A stretch of 64,000 nt of DNA from Odontesthes bonariensis (taxonomy: Eukaryota > Chordata > Actinopteri > Atheriniformes > Atherinopsidae): contig NC_134515.1 of the NCBI RefSeq assembly GCF_027942865.1, positions 3,790,839 to 3,854,838 on the forward strand, in the 5' to 3' direction. Shown here piece after piece: positions 1 through 10,484 of this stretch (its first letter is position 1; each line of letters opens with the position of its first letter). The notes below the pieces were generated by a model. That model was given only the letters and a program-made list of their open reading frames with translations. It ran no database searches and was not told where the DNA came from. The position numbers and the translations under genes were made by a program.

Positions 1-774
1 ACCCGCCGGCGGGATTTTTGACACTTCTCCAAAAACACATCTGTAACTCTGTGAGTTTTTGTCATTCAAACATATAAGTGACACCATTAAAAACCTTGAA
101 ACTTATACTTTTCAAATATATATATATTAAAATAAATTATATAGCTGGCCCTTTTTAAAGAGAGTGAAAAGAAATCTTTGGATTTTCTGTACTCTCTGAC
201 TGCAGCAGCCTCCTAGGCCACACCTACCGCTATTCACATGTTAAGTACCAGGTGATTGAGTGGCTATTCACAGGTGAGAACACGCCCCATTCAGCCAGCA
301 TCAACAGACAATTATCACATGGAGAGTGACAGGGGGGTGGGGGCAATCAGGGGTGTTACACACCCATCTAATTAGTATTCAACTAACAGAGACACTGCCT
401 TGAGTTACAATGACTTTTTTACAGTTTGCGTGGAAACAACAAAACATTTCTGACTGCACTTTTTACTTTTATGCAGCCAACACTTTTCTTTACAAGGTTC
501 AACCTTCAAAAGTCTTGGCTGGATATATTTATAGTGTGTTTTCTTGCACTGTTTGAAGACCTCTAAAACTTGTTATTTGTACAGTTGTGTTTCCCCTCAA
601 TTTAAATAAAACTTGTTTGTATTACATTCACTTTACTCTTATATTATCTTTTGTTAGGCTTTTCAGAATACAACCATATGTGTCACTTTTGCAGAGATGT
701 TTACAGTTAGTTTAAATACTTGAAAATGTCAAGGTGTTGCAAACTGTCTCTGAAAGGCCTCAGACTCCAGAGGG
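1..774 (+). mobile_element. Non-autonomous piggyBac-like element, copy P1 (cut by window edge)
   Basis: The right terminus reads CAGACTCCAGAGGG followed by TTAA at 775-778. The same 0.8-kb sequence recurs at 4510-5795 and, inverted, at 39671-40457. Beyond the right TTAA the flank matches the inverted copy at 49114-49123, where an unoccupied TTAA is seen, so this is an insertion at TTAA, the piggyBac target. The subterminal 12-bp palindrome CCCGCCGGCGGG begins at base 2, so about 16 bp of the left terminus lie outside the window. No transposase is encoded. It sits in the first intron of the minus-strand rhamnose-binding lectin fragment. Confidence 0.7.
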
Positions 775-845
775 TTAAAGCTGTGAAATAATTAAATATG
801 CCTCATAAACACAAGTATAAGCATTTCATCCCCGACTAAACTTTT

Positions 846-921
846 ATTCATTCATTCATTTATTCAATCATTCATTCATTCATTCATTCATTCATTCATT
901 CATTCATTCATTCATTCATTC
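846..921. repeat. (ATTC)n tetranucleotide microsatellite
   Basis: About 18 units of a TTCA/ATTC repeat with a few interruptions near the left edge. The inverted duplicate at 49030-49050 carries only a couple of units, so the array expanded after or independently of the duplication. Confidence 0.9.
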
Positions 922-1229
922 ACACAATGTATCAACAGACCTTTCACATAGAAGAATCCTCTGTGTAAATGAATAAGTTTCTGAATACCTTTTAGCTTTC
1001 ATGGCTGAGATTTTTTTCAATGATGTGACGTTAAAACTTTTTTCCATCGCAGAAAAAAAGAAAAATGAATCAAGTGATTTAAAATAAGTCAAATCTCTTA
1101 AAGTGTAAACACATGTCAGGTAGATGATGGTGTAAGACCCATTAAAGAACGTATAGAAATAATAATTTCCTCTGTCTCCTTCTATGTTTTATCAATAAAT
1201 CAAACATCTACAGTCAGCTGTGTACTTAC

Positions 1230-1260
1230 GCAGTGAGATGCTCAGTCTGGTGCAGAACAT
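1230..1260 (-). CDS. Rhamnose-binding lectin-like gene, first coding exon (signal peptide), orphan in this window
   Basis: On the minus strand an ATG at 1260 opens 31 nt encoding MFCTRLSISL plus one base, followed by a consensus GTAAGT donor (1229-1224). The phase-1 end and hydrophobic start match exon 1 of fish rhamnose-binding lectins, whose second exon typically continues with LLAAS. Such an exon 2 exists here, but on the plus strand at 49845. The intron side of this exon (1150-780) is an inverted copy of 48805-49115, which is the intron just upstream of that exon 2. An AATAAATAG stretch lies about 57-65 bp upstream on the minus strand and could serve as a weak TATA element. The rest of the gene would lie left of the window. 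The product would be a secreted lectin. The call rests on exon structure and phase, since ten residues alone prove little. Confidence 0.5.
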
Positions 1261-1299
1261 GGTGTCAGGAGATGTGGTCGGAGGTGCTGAAATGAAGGG

Positions 1300-1914
1300 G
1301 ATGAAAAAGACTCCGGCTATTTATTCTGCTGGGGTTAGAGCCATCTTACGACACACGAATACAAAGTATGGGGAAATAATCTTTTACTGACGTGTTGCAT
1401 AGATTAAATCAGAAAACCAAAATGCTGTAACTGGTCCAAGAAAACCAAAATGCCATGAAGTGAACATCAGTTACACAACAAAAACATCACCTGAACAAAT
1501 GTGCAAAAAAAGGAAGATATTTCTGCATGTTTCGAAAGAGGGACAATTGATCAACAGCACTTTTTTAATTGGACATTTTTAACAACTGCAGCTGTTATTT
1601 AGAATAAATTAATTTAATAAAGCGAACATATTCCATGGTTCAGTTTCCTCTCTTATACGTCTCCACAAGTTCCCAAAGAATGACCAGGAACTACAAAACG
1701 ATATGTTGAAAAAGGTTCATGAGGGAAGGCGGTTGGACGGTGGCGTTACTCTGAACTGTCGTGTTCAGAGAACAGAGTCTGAGACCCATCTGACCCAATC
1801 TGTTAAAGGTCAGGCAAAAAAAATACAGGGTTTAGGTTAGTTATGGTTACAGGCTGGTATCATATCACCTGACTCTAGAATACTTTGGTATCCAGAAGAG
1901 TTCATGGTGGACTC
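1300..1914. other. No gene recognised
   Basis: AT-rich sequence upstream (on the minus strand) of the rhamnose-binding lectin exon. I see no ORF, terminal repeat or RNA gene that I can support. Confidence 0.6.
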
Positions 1915-2184
1915 AATGGGCCTCATGCAAGAACATTTTCGTATTTTTATTCTAAATTTCTCTCACTTTTTTCGTACGAAAGTCTCGTACGAACACGCCA
2001 CGTCAGATTCAACAAACGCTCTTAACTTCGGAAAAAGTGTGTAAACGACCTGCGTAAATGATGAATGCCACCCGTGCGTATTTAAGTGCATGTGCACGAG
2101 GATAGTAAATTTGCATACTCCACGCCCAAAATGATACCATATAAGGCTGTGCTTCCTCTCTCCTGTGCCAGGAAGTGTTGAGTC

Positions 2185-2370
2185 ATGAAAACGGCATCAA
2201 GGCACAAAAAGAACAACTTTAGGGGCTCTGAGACTGAAGTTCTGCTTTCAGAGATCCAAAAGGGAAAATCTGTCCTTTTTAGCAGAGTCAGCAGTGGAAT
2301 TACGGGACCTGCTAAAGCCAAGAAATGGGAAGCAATTACGAGTGCTGTTAACTCTGTGTCACCGAAATAA
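2185..2370 (+). pseudogene. Harbinger Myb/SANT-like DNA-binding protein, N-terminal remnant
   Basis: A 61-codon frame begins MKTASRHKKNNFRGSETEVL and carries a helix-rich Myb/trihelix-type segment (ALFS..SSGITG.AKAKKWEAITSAVN pattern). It is cut short by a small deletion. The sister copy at 10018 continues with VRNVTEIKKKWFDMK, which completes the third helix, before it too stops at 78 codons. In autonomous Harbinger elements this second protein is longer and helps the nuclease find the element ends. Here it cannot be functional. Confidence 0.7.
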
Positions 2371-2398
2371 AAAAGAAATGGTTTAATATGAAAATGGC

Positions 2399-3035
2399 TT
2401 AAAAAAAACAAAAACGTCTCGCCATGGCCAGGCGCTCGATGATTGCAACTAAAGCCGTGCAATCAGTTGTTGCCTCATCATGATGGCACTTTGATGGGTG
2501 GTCCATGGGGGGGGTCTTCTGGCACCACACCTTCTGGTCTGCCTGGGCTGGTTCAGGTAGTAGGAGACCCTCGTTCATGGCAATATTGTGCAAATCTGGG
2601 ATGACTTCTCTGGGCTATAGAGCAGTTTGCCCCCCGCTGTATGGATACACACCCACCTGGCCTTCAGCTCAGTGTGCTCCACAAAGGCACGGGTGCTTTG
2701 ATGCGTATATGTGTGCAGTGTATTGCCCCGATTATGTTTGGCAGTCCAGCCACGGCATGAAAGTCCCTCTTAATTTGTACTTGTTGGACAGCGGTGTATG
2801 GGAATCTGATGTACCATGGGTGATAAACTGAGATGAGAGTTTTGATGAACAAGCGGAGCGCACAACTTACAGAGGACTGGGACACCCCCGATCTGTCTCC
2901 AATCTCCCTCTGAAAGGTTCCAGTGGCCAAAAATCCAAGGGTGGTGAGGACCTGGACGTGTGGTGGAATTGGGTTTGATCGGCGTGTTTCTCTCTGGACT
3001 TGTGGCTCTACCAAGCTGCATATTTGTAGCAGCAC
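2399..3035 (-). pseudogene. HARBI1-like DDE nuclease, internally deleted
   Basis: Minus-strand frames contain the HARBI1 signature segments FLATGTFQREIGDRSGVSQS and GLPNIIGAIHCTHIRIKAP. They then jump to the C-terminal part (HNIAMNEGLLLPEPAQADQK). The stretch with the second acidic residue and most of the third catalytic block is missing, and the same junction is seen in the other copies. In this copy the first catalytic aspartate (AIDCTH in copy H2) is histidine. The normal length is about 350 aa; here about 180 residues survive in several frames. Confidence 0.75.
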
Positions 3036-3519
3036 AGTCCTTGGCGATCTAAATCATGATGTCAGCCATTCGTCTGTCTCCGCAATGATATCTACACGTT
3101 CTCGGAACACACGCTCTCTTCCAAGAGCCTGACATGCTAATGCATCCAAAAGTAGCAAGTCAGCTGGTTACACTTCCCATTGACCTTGTTATATACAGAG
3201 TCAATTAACCTTTAATTAGTGCATAATTTAAGTCAAACAGAATAATGTCAGCATAATTATGGGGTATAATGTATATTTATTTATGTTTGCTTCAAAGTAA
3301 TTAAATATACAATCCATTAGTCAAGCAAACTTGATTGGAATAACAGCGGACTATTTTACGAAACTCCTACGACAGGTCTGGATCACTCGTAATTCTGTTC
3401 GTACCTGAAAGAAAACGTAAAATACAAAAAGATTGGTGAATGCGCAAATTCTCTTAAACCACTCGTACACACGATTTAAGAACAAATCTGTGCGTACGAA
3501 CGGTTGTTGCATGAGGCCC

Positions 3520-3850
3520 AATGACTGCAAGGTGCCCTGGTCCTGTGGCTGCAGAACCAGCCCAGATCATCAGCCCTCCACCACCGTGCTTGACAGCTGG
3601 TGTGAGGTGTTTGTGCTGATATGCTGTGTTTGGTTTCCTCCAAACGTGCTGCTGTGCATTATGAGCAAACATCTCCACTTTGGTCTGCTCTGTCCAAAGG
3701 ACATTGTTCCAGAAGTCTTGTGGTTTGTTCAGATGCAGCTTTGCAAACCTAAGCTGTGCTGCCATGTTCTTTTTAGAGAGAAGAGGCTTTCTCCTGCAGC
3801 CCTTCCACACAAGCCACACCTGTTCAGTCTGTTTCTAACTGTGCTGTCAT
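3520..3850 (-). mobile_element. Tc1/mariner transposase fragment
   Basis: A minus-strand frame of 121 codons carries the central Tc1 transposase region: KKNMAAQLRFAKLHLN, FWNNVLWTEQTKVEMF and KHGGGGLMIWA. The second catalytic aspartate (WTDQ in the copy at 6989) is glutamate here. Neither the N-terminal paired-like DNA-binding region nor the final catalytic block follows in frame. The fragment abuts Harbinger copy H1 at a clean insertion junction. Confidence 0.85.
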
Positions 3851-3954
3851 GACCTTTAACCTTTAACATGCTAACTGAGGCCTGCAGAGTATGAGATGCA
3901 GCTCTTGGGTTTCTGACCTTGGGGTTAACTTGCTGGGACGTCCACTCCTGGGAA

Positions 3955-4060
3955 GATTGACAGCTGGAACTTGACAGGCAGGAAGAAACTGATTGAATGC
4001 TTTCTAACTTCCTTTAAAAGTTGGATGACATTCAACCAGTTTCTTCCTGCCTGTCAAGTT
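3955..4060. repeat. Long imperfect palindrome (hairpin unit), copy 1 of 5
   Basis: Two roughly 45-bp arms, each containing GACAGGCAGGAAGAAACT or its complement, face each other around a short loop (TTCCTTTAAAAG). The same unit occurs at 7440-7535, 35395-35490, 38965-39055 and 41155-41245, always between the Tc1 fragment and the retroviral integrase fragment or its flank. Confidence 0.8.
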
Positions 4061-4351
4061 ATGATCGTATCTGCATGACCTGGGTTACCCTGACATAAAA
4101 AAACAAAAGGCCTTATGTAAGTTCTGCTCTGTATTAGAATTAAGAGTAAAAAAAAAAGAAAACTAACAACCAGAAAGTTACTGTAGTTTCTGAATGACCT
4201 CAGTGTTCAGATCTGAGTATTTAACTTAAAAACAGAGCTTAAACACAATCAGATATGAGTAATGATCCATATCATCAGGAAGAAAACTTTAATCTGTGAG
4301 GCTCATTCCAAAAATTCCTCTTCAGGTGCGCCGCAGGGGAGGAGTCGTCTG

Positions 4352-4508
4352 TTAACTCAGGACCTTCCTGCAAACGCTGGCACGGCACCAGGTGGTTATC
4401 ACAGCAACCTTCCCTGCAGCCTGGGTGGTGAGCAGCACTTGGAAAGGTTTTGACCACTTCTGATGGTTCCACTTCTTGGTCCTCATCACAACCCCGTCAC
4501 CAGGCTTA
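4352..4508 (-). mobile_element. Endogenous retrovirus pol fragment: integrase C-terminal domain
   Basis: On the minus strand about 50 codons read as the SH3-like C-terminal domain of a gamma/epsilon-type retroviral integrase: KPGDGVV, then HQKWSKPFQVLLTT, then a TWCRAS.CRKV ending before a stop codon. No RNase H, integrase core or envelope frame is attached. The same fragment is present at 34741, 38285 and 40462 on the plus strand, with near-identical flanks, as part of the duplicated block. It is an old, non-coding remnant. Confidence 0.65.
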
Positions 4509-4509
4509 T

Positions 4510-5795
4510 CACTCTGGAGTCTAAGAACCTGTTGGCTGGATCTTTGACACTTCTCCAAAAACACATCTGTAACTCTGTGAGTTTTTGTCATTCAAACATA
4601 TAAGTGACACCATTAAAAACCTTGAAACTTCTACTTTTCAAATATATATATATTAAAATAAATTAAATAGTTGGCCCTTTTTAAAGAGAGTGAAAAGAAA
4701 TCTTTGGATTTTCTGTACTCTCTGACTGCAGCAGCCTCCTAGGCCACACCTATCGCTATTCACATGTTAAGTACCAGGTGATTGAGTGGCTATTCACAGG
4801 TGAGAACACGCCCCATTCAGCCAGCATAAACAGACAATTATCACATGGAGAGTGACAGGGGGGTGGGGGCAATCAGGGGTGTTACACACCCATCTAATTA
4901 GTATTCAACTAACAGAGACACTGCCTTGAGTTACAATGACTTTTTTACAGTTTGTGTGAAAACAAAAAAACATTTCTGACTGCACTTTTTACTTTTATGC
5001 AGCCAACACTTTTCTTTACAAGGTTCAACCTTCAAAAGTCTTGGCTAGATATATTTATAGTGTGTTTTCTTGCACTGTTTGAAGACCTCTAAAACCTGTT
5101 TTTTGTACAGTTGTGTTTCCCCATAATTTAAATAAAACTTGTTTGTATTACATTCACTTTACTCTCATATTGTTTTTTGTTAGGCTTTTCAGAATACAAC
5201 CATATGTGTCACTTTTGCATAGATGTTTACAGTTAGTTAAAAATACTTGAAAATGTCAAGGTGTTGCAAACTGCCTCAAAGTCTCTGAAAAGCCTTAAGG
5301 CCCATTTATGCCCTACGGTAAATACGGAAACGGACGCTTTCACCCGGTTCCGGGGGTCGTTTCATCCATCAGTTTGTCCGTAGGTCAAGAGCTTAGCAAT
5401 CCGGTGAGCTCCGGGCGAAACGGAGCAATACCAGAGCAATTCGTGGGGGCAGTAGAGAGTCAGGAGCGTGTTGGCTCCGGAAGTTATGGAGGAAGAAGAA
5501 GAACAAAGAGTAGGAGATTAAAAAATTTTAAGATTTAAAAATGCCAGGTAATGGAGGAGAGGATTTGTGAGATGGTCAGGGGGTATATACATTTGTATGA
5601 CTGCAACTTCCTCAATTGACGCCATGTTTCTCAAACCCGCGGCCGACAATGTATACCGCCCTCTAGAGGATTTCTTACGGACGTGCGCAATACGGACGGA
5701 GGCATCAACAGAAGCTCCGGGAGCAACGTATGGACCGGACAAACGAATTTCGTCCGGTTCCGTAGGGCATAAATCGGGCTTTAGACTCCAGAGGC
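4510..5795 (+). mobile_element. Non-autonomous piggyBac-like element, copy P2 (interrupted by a MITE)
   Basis: It starts CACTCTGGAGTC after a decayed target (TTAT, 4506-4509) and ends GACTCCAGAGGC before TTAA (5796-5799). It shares its terminal decay and flanks with copy P3 at 39671-40457, so the two were copied together after insertion. The GC-rich subterminal palindrome has decayed here to CCTGTTGGCTGG, as expected for loss of methylated CpG. The insertion site without the element survives at 34715-34718 and 38279-38282. The element is split near its right end by the MITE at 5298-5780. Confidence 0.7.
5298..5780. mobile_element. Harbinger-type MITE, 483 bp, with TTA target duplication
   Basis: The ends are AGGCCCATTTATGCCCTACGG and its near-perfect inverse CCGTAGGGCATAAATCGGGCT. 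TTA is duplicated at 5295-5297 and 5781-5783. The other piggyBac copies (P1, P3) lack it at the equivalent position, which gives an empty site. GC-rich interior, no convincing ORF. Confidence 0.75.
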
Positions 5796-5799
5796 TTAA

Positions 5800-6595
5800 A
5801 GAGATGCAGCACACCGGCTGCTGGATCAGGGAGAGATGCTTTCACCTATGAATGAATATCTGATCAAAGAGAAGACAGCAGAGCGGGGCGTGGTTTAACA
5901 TTGGGCAGGGTTAAAGGTTAACTGCGACTGGTGCTTGCCTGGTTTGAGGATTTTCAAAAAGTACCGTGGTCCAGATCAGGTCTGGGAGAACAAACGTCAG
6001 AGAGAGCAGGTTCACAATCATGGTCCTCCCCTCGCCATCCTCACAAGGTGTAGAAAGAAGCTTAGTGGGACTCAAAACTCTGCCACATGTCTCAGCCTGT
6101 CACCATGTTGCTGCAAAGGGACAGAAGTCATGCAGCCCTCTATTCTTCAACAGTCTGTGTAAATGGTTTGCAAGGATCAGGGAGGCGCCAGAGTGGGTGG
6201 AGACACAAGTCCTGGTCTCAGTGTGGACAAAGTTTGTTAAGTTTCAGGGCTTCGTGTGATGATGTCTTTTGGTCCCAAACCCGATCAATGCACACCAGCA
6301 GACAGAGGTACTTCAATGACTGAACAATAAGGAATAAAAGAGCAACAATATATACTCACTCCCAAAAAAGACATGACTTTTCCTTTATTATTTGGCTTAG
6401 GAATCTGCTGGATAACCTGAATGCATTTTGGAAGGAGTTCTATAGCTTCGGTGATAAGAGATTTCCCAGAAAGGTCACCTGCTGCTGCACAAGCTGAAGC
6501 TCTGACACACTGGCTTTGTGTCCTCCAGCTGCAGGATGTTAGAGGAGTTTTAACAGTGTCGAGATCAACAACAGTGGATCACTGAGCATCAGGTG
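5800..6595. other. Unclassified repeat-derived sequence
   Basis: The first 80 bp match the flank of piggyBac copy P3 (39590-39670, inverted). The rest has short open frames with no recognisable domain. I see no gene I can support. Confidence 0.5.
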
Positions 6596-6975
6596 GAGAT
6601 GGTCAAAGAATGGTCCAGTCCACCTCAACTGGTGGAGGCAGATGGCCGCCCTTCCTGAGTCTGGTTCTGCCACACGTTGGTGGTGTTGTCGCATCCCCTC
6701 AGGTGGCGTCTTATCAGACAGGTCATCTCTATCGTCTGGTCAAAGACTGGTGGAGCCGGCAGGCCACTCCCAGAATAGCATATGTCAACCCAGATATATC
6801 ACACAGAATAAAAGACGTACAGTCGTTCAAGAGTTGAACAAAACGTAGGCTTTAAACATGAAAAACAAGCTGAATTCATCCATCAGCTGTACCTGCTGCG
6901 TTCTGCATCATCTTGGAGCATTTAACCTCCACATAGAGGCCTGATGTTGCTTTGGGGCTGCAGAACAACCACCAC
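6596..6975. repeat. Duplicated low-copy segment (also at 37000-37330 inverted and 48640-48805)
   Basis: Sequence from the teleost-type motif GGCAGATGGCCGCC through a TAAACATGAAAAACAAGCTG stretch is repeated in inverted orientation at 37330-37000. Its right part recurs at 48640-48805 in direct orientation. It marks the edge of the shuffled block that also breaks the rhamnose-binding lectin gene at 48805. Confidence 0.75.
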
Positions 6976-6988
6976 TGAAGTAAAAAAA

Positions 6989-7330
6989 TTACTGAAACAA
7001 ATCATGTAGGTGACCAGGTCCTGTGGCTGCAGAACCAGCCCAGATCATCAGCCCTCCACCACCGTGCTTGACAGCTGGTGTGAGGTGTCTGTGCTGATAT
7101 GCTGTGTTTGGTTTCCTCCAAACGTGCTGCTGTGCATTATGAGCAAACATCTCCACTTTGGTCTGGTCTGTCCAAAGGACATTGTTCCAGAAGTCTTGTG
7201 GTTTGTTCAGATGCAGCTTTGCAAACCTAAGCTGTGCTGCCATGTTCTTTTTAGAGAGAAGAGGCTTTCTCCTGTAGCCCTTCCACACAAGCTATACCTG
7301 TTCAGCCTGTTTCTTACTGTGCTGTCATGA
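6989..7330 (-). mobile_element. Tc1/mariner transposase fragment, second left copy
   Basis: Same central transposase region as at 3520-3850, with KKNMAAQLRFAKLHLN and the catalytic aspartate still present (NVLWTDQTKVEMF). The frame is truncated on both sides. It is the inverted counterpart of the copy at 36655-36980. Confidence 0.85.
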
Positions 7331-7439
7331 CCTTTAACCTTTAACATGCTAACTGAGGCCTGCAGAGTCTGAGATGCAGCTCTTGGGTTTCTGACCTTGG
7401 GGTGACCTTGCTGGGACGTCCACTCCTGGGAAGGTTGAC

Positions 7440-7535
7440 AGCTGGAACTGGACAGGCAGGAAGAAACTGGTTGAATGTTATCTAACGTCCTTTACAAGTT
7501 AGATAACATTTAACCAGTTTCTTCCTGCCTGTCAC
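7440..7535. repeat. Long imperfect palindrome, copy 2 of 5
   Basis: The arms contain GACAGGCAGGAAGAAACTGG and its inverse around a short loop. Same unit and same position relative to the neighbouring Tc1 fragment as copy 1. Confidence 0.8.
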
Positions 7536-7539
7536 GCTA

Positions 7540-8320
7540 TGATCGTATCTATTTGACCTGGGTTACCCTGACATAAAAAAAAAAGCCTTATGTAAGTTCT
7601 GCTCTGTATTAGAATTAAGAATAGACTGCAGGATATCTTTTTCCAGGGGGTTTGTTGGTTTCAGATTTCACTTTATTTCCGGTGCAGCCTGTGCCGATGA
7701 TGGTGCAGCAAAAAGATGTCATTAAGTCAATGAGCATCAGGACAAGAACTGCAAACAAGGGTCCAGTTGAATAGTCTAGTTATTAATATTATTATATTAT
7801 AATATTATTATTATTAATCTGTATTTAATCAACACCCAGGATGAGAGCTGTTTGAATTCTCCAAATGCTGAGGAAAGGAGCTCCAGTGTCTCCTTTATTA
7901 TCTCCTTTAGCAAAGGATACACCGGCCATTGTTTATGGGAGAAAGGAGATAATTCTGTCCCATAATTCCTTGCGGCCTCAGCTTTCAGAAAGACGATCAA
8001 ATATTTATTTCCAGTCATTTTTTCATTCATGTCGACAAATTCAACTTCAGTACAGCAGTGCTTGGAGCTAAGAGTGAATGTCAGACTGTTGTTCACCATT
8101 TAAAATGTTTGGAAATGTGATAATTGGCATTAAAAGGACAGAAAATATTTTGGTTTGTTTTTCACAAAACTTTTTGGCAGTCATTTCTGCTTAATAAAAA
8201 AAGTGGGAATGTTCAGCTGTGACAAAGAGGAAGAAACAAATGTTTCCTCATTCCAGGACAAAACACCTGACAGTGGTGCCGGTAATCTGTGAAAAGATTA
8301 AACGATTGAAACATTTTGAG
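7540..8320. other. Upstream region of lectin A; no gene recognised
   Basis: AT-rich sequence with a short (ATT)n tract near 7785-7815. No ORF with a recognisable domain. The last few hundred bases are expected to hold the lectin A promoter. Confidence 0.5.
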
Positions 8321-8324
8321 AAAC

Positions 8325-8333
8325 TATATAAAG
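8325..8333 (+). promoter_or_regulatory. TATA box of lectin A
   Basis: TATATAAAG lies about 80 bp before a GTAACA splice donor (8414) that ends a non-coding first exon (GCTGCAAAG before GTAACAC). The paralogues B and C have TATAAAAG at the same relative place, followed by the same non-coding exon end and donor. Confidence 0.75.
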
Positions 8334-8824
8334 ATCCATCCTCTCAGAGGTTTTGTACATCCTCTCTTCGTTTCAGAGGGTAGACTCGACTCACTGGACT
8401 GACTGCTGCAAAGGTAACACTTTAATGTTTCTATTCTTACAGATTTTTAACCACGTTTAATTTTTTATTGATGTAAATCTGAAACTAACAGAAATTGTAT
8501 GAATCGAGTTTCTCAAAACCAGACAAACAACCAGATAAGGTGGTTGGCGTTTGAATCGTTCCAGCATGTATTCACTCAAAAGGGCCTCGGGGGTTTGTTC
8601 ATGCTCTAAAGTTCAGTCTGTGTTCAATATGTCTGATGAAATCCCACAGAGAAAGTTAGAAGCATCAGAATATCTTTAACATTTTCTCACACAGTCCACA
8701 CCGTTGAACAGGCTTCATTCCACAACTGGATTCTCCTCCCATGCGTGTGCAGTGGGACAAAGTCAGTGATTGTCTGTGTAACCGTGTAGATGTAACTTCA
8801 TTTCATTTCTTTGTCTCTTCTCAG

Positions 8825-10452
8825 ATGGCTTCAGGTTTTAACTTGGTTTTCTTCGGCTTCATCAGCAGCCTCTTGATTGTTCAGTGTGTGAGTATAATTA
8901 ACTCTGTGTCACTTTCATGGCCATGTTAGCTTTCCGAGGTAAAGACGGAAGCATTGATGTATATGTGCTCAGAAATGATTGACTTCATTGAAATTAAATG
9001 TGTATTCACAAAGTAATTTATTCAGATGAGTTTTATTTGTGTCACCAGTGAAAGGAATGCTACAGAACCGTAGCGTCCGCTCCATGATAGTATTAGCTTT
9101 GAATCACAGATCCTGCTCCAACAGATGACGTCAGCTTCATAACTGCAGCTTTTTTAGCCTAAATATGGGAGAGGAATGTGATGGTTTTGAAAAGTACAAA
9201 GTCTTTACTGGTTTCAACCTGCTTTTGTGTTCACAGAGATCTGTCCAGAAAGAGGTTGAGCCAGGTTGGTGGTTATAATTTATTTACTGTTGAACAGCTG
9301 TTGGAGGATTTTGTGCAAATTAATGAAAAATAAAAGATTTTTATGACGGTTATGACAGTGAAAAGTGCAGCTTTAATCATGGGTCAAATTCCTGTATTTT
9401 GCACTTATTATCTTCTGTCTAATACAAAAACTGTGGCAGTTCCTCCTGGCAGTTCCCCTGGCTGTCCTCCTGGATGGACGCAGTACGGCTCTCGCTGTTT
9501 AATTCTCATCAGCACAGTAAAGAATTGGAATGATGCAATGGTAAGTAACAGAGCAATATCTTATTTCCTTCTAAACAAAGCAGAAAGCAAAATTTCAAAT
9601 TTCTGCTTATTGTAAGTATTTCTCAAATGTTTTTAGAGAAAGTTTAACCTTTAAAAAGGGTCATCTATAGTCCTTTTTTCTGAGTTTTTCTTTGTGCTAT
9701 TGAAAAAGATATCAAGTATTTTCTTGGTATCTGTATCATCTTTGAAACCTTATTATTGTGACAAAACAACTACGGTCTTATTTGTAGCTGTGCATTTTCT
9801 GTCTGAACATTGGGCTTCATGCAAGAACATTTTCGTATTTTTATTCTAAATTTTCTCACTTTTTTCGTACGAAGGTCTCGTACCAGCACGCCACGTCAGA
9901 TTCAACAAATGCTCTTAACTTCCGAAAAAGTGTGTAAACGACCTGCGTAAATGATGAATCCCACCTGTGCGTATTAAGGCTGTGCTTCCTCTGTCCTGTC
10001 CCAGGAAGTGTTGAGTCATGAAAACGGCATCAAGGCGCAAAAAGAACAACTTTAGGGGCTCTGAGACTGAAGTTCTGCTTTCAGAGATCCAAAAAGGAAA
10101 ATCTGTCCTTTTTAGCAGTGTCAGCAGTGGAACTACGGGACCTGCTAAAGCCAAGAAATGGGAAGCAATTACGAGTGCTGTTAACTCTGTGTCACCTGTA
10201 GTTCGTAATGTCACCGAAATAAAGAAGAAATGGTTTGATATGAAAATGGCTTAAAAAAGCTTTATGACTGCAACTAAAGCCGTGCAATCAGTTGTTGCCT
10301 CATCATGATGGCTCTTTGATGGGGCGGTCCATGAGGGGGGTCTTCTGGCACCACACTTCTGGTCTGCCTGGGCTGGTTCAAGTAGTAGGAGACCCTCGTT
10401 CATGGCAATATTGTGCAAATCTGGCATGCCTTCTCTGGGCTATAGAGCAGTT

Positions 10453-10484
<32 letters not shown>

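Larger units (their letters stand above)
1918..3519 (+). mobile_element. PIF/Harbinger transposon derivative, copy H1 (complete ends)
   Basis: The terminal inverted repeats read GGGCCTCATGCAAGAACA at the left and, reversed, GGGCCTCATGCAACAACC at the right, flanked by a 3-bp duplication AAT (1915-1917 and 3520-3522). Inside are the two Harbinger proteins in converging orientation: a Myb/SANT-like DNA-binding protein (+) and a HARBI1-type nuclease (-). Both are damaged. The right flank is the same Tc1 sequence that borders copy H4 at 41770, so H1 and H4 descend from one insertion that was later duplicated in inverted orientation. Confidence 0.85.

Noticed and set aside
3433-3852. Plus-strand 139-codon frame opposite the Tc1 fragment (and equivalents at 7010, 36656 and 41437)
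   Set aside because: It is the antisense shadow of the transposase frame, which has recognisable motifs.
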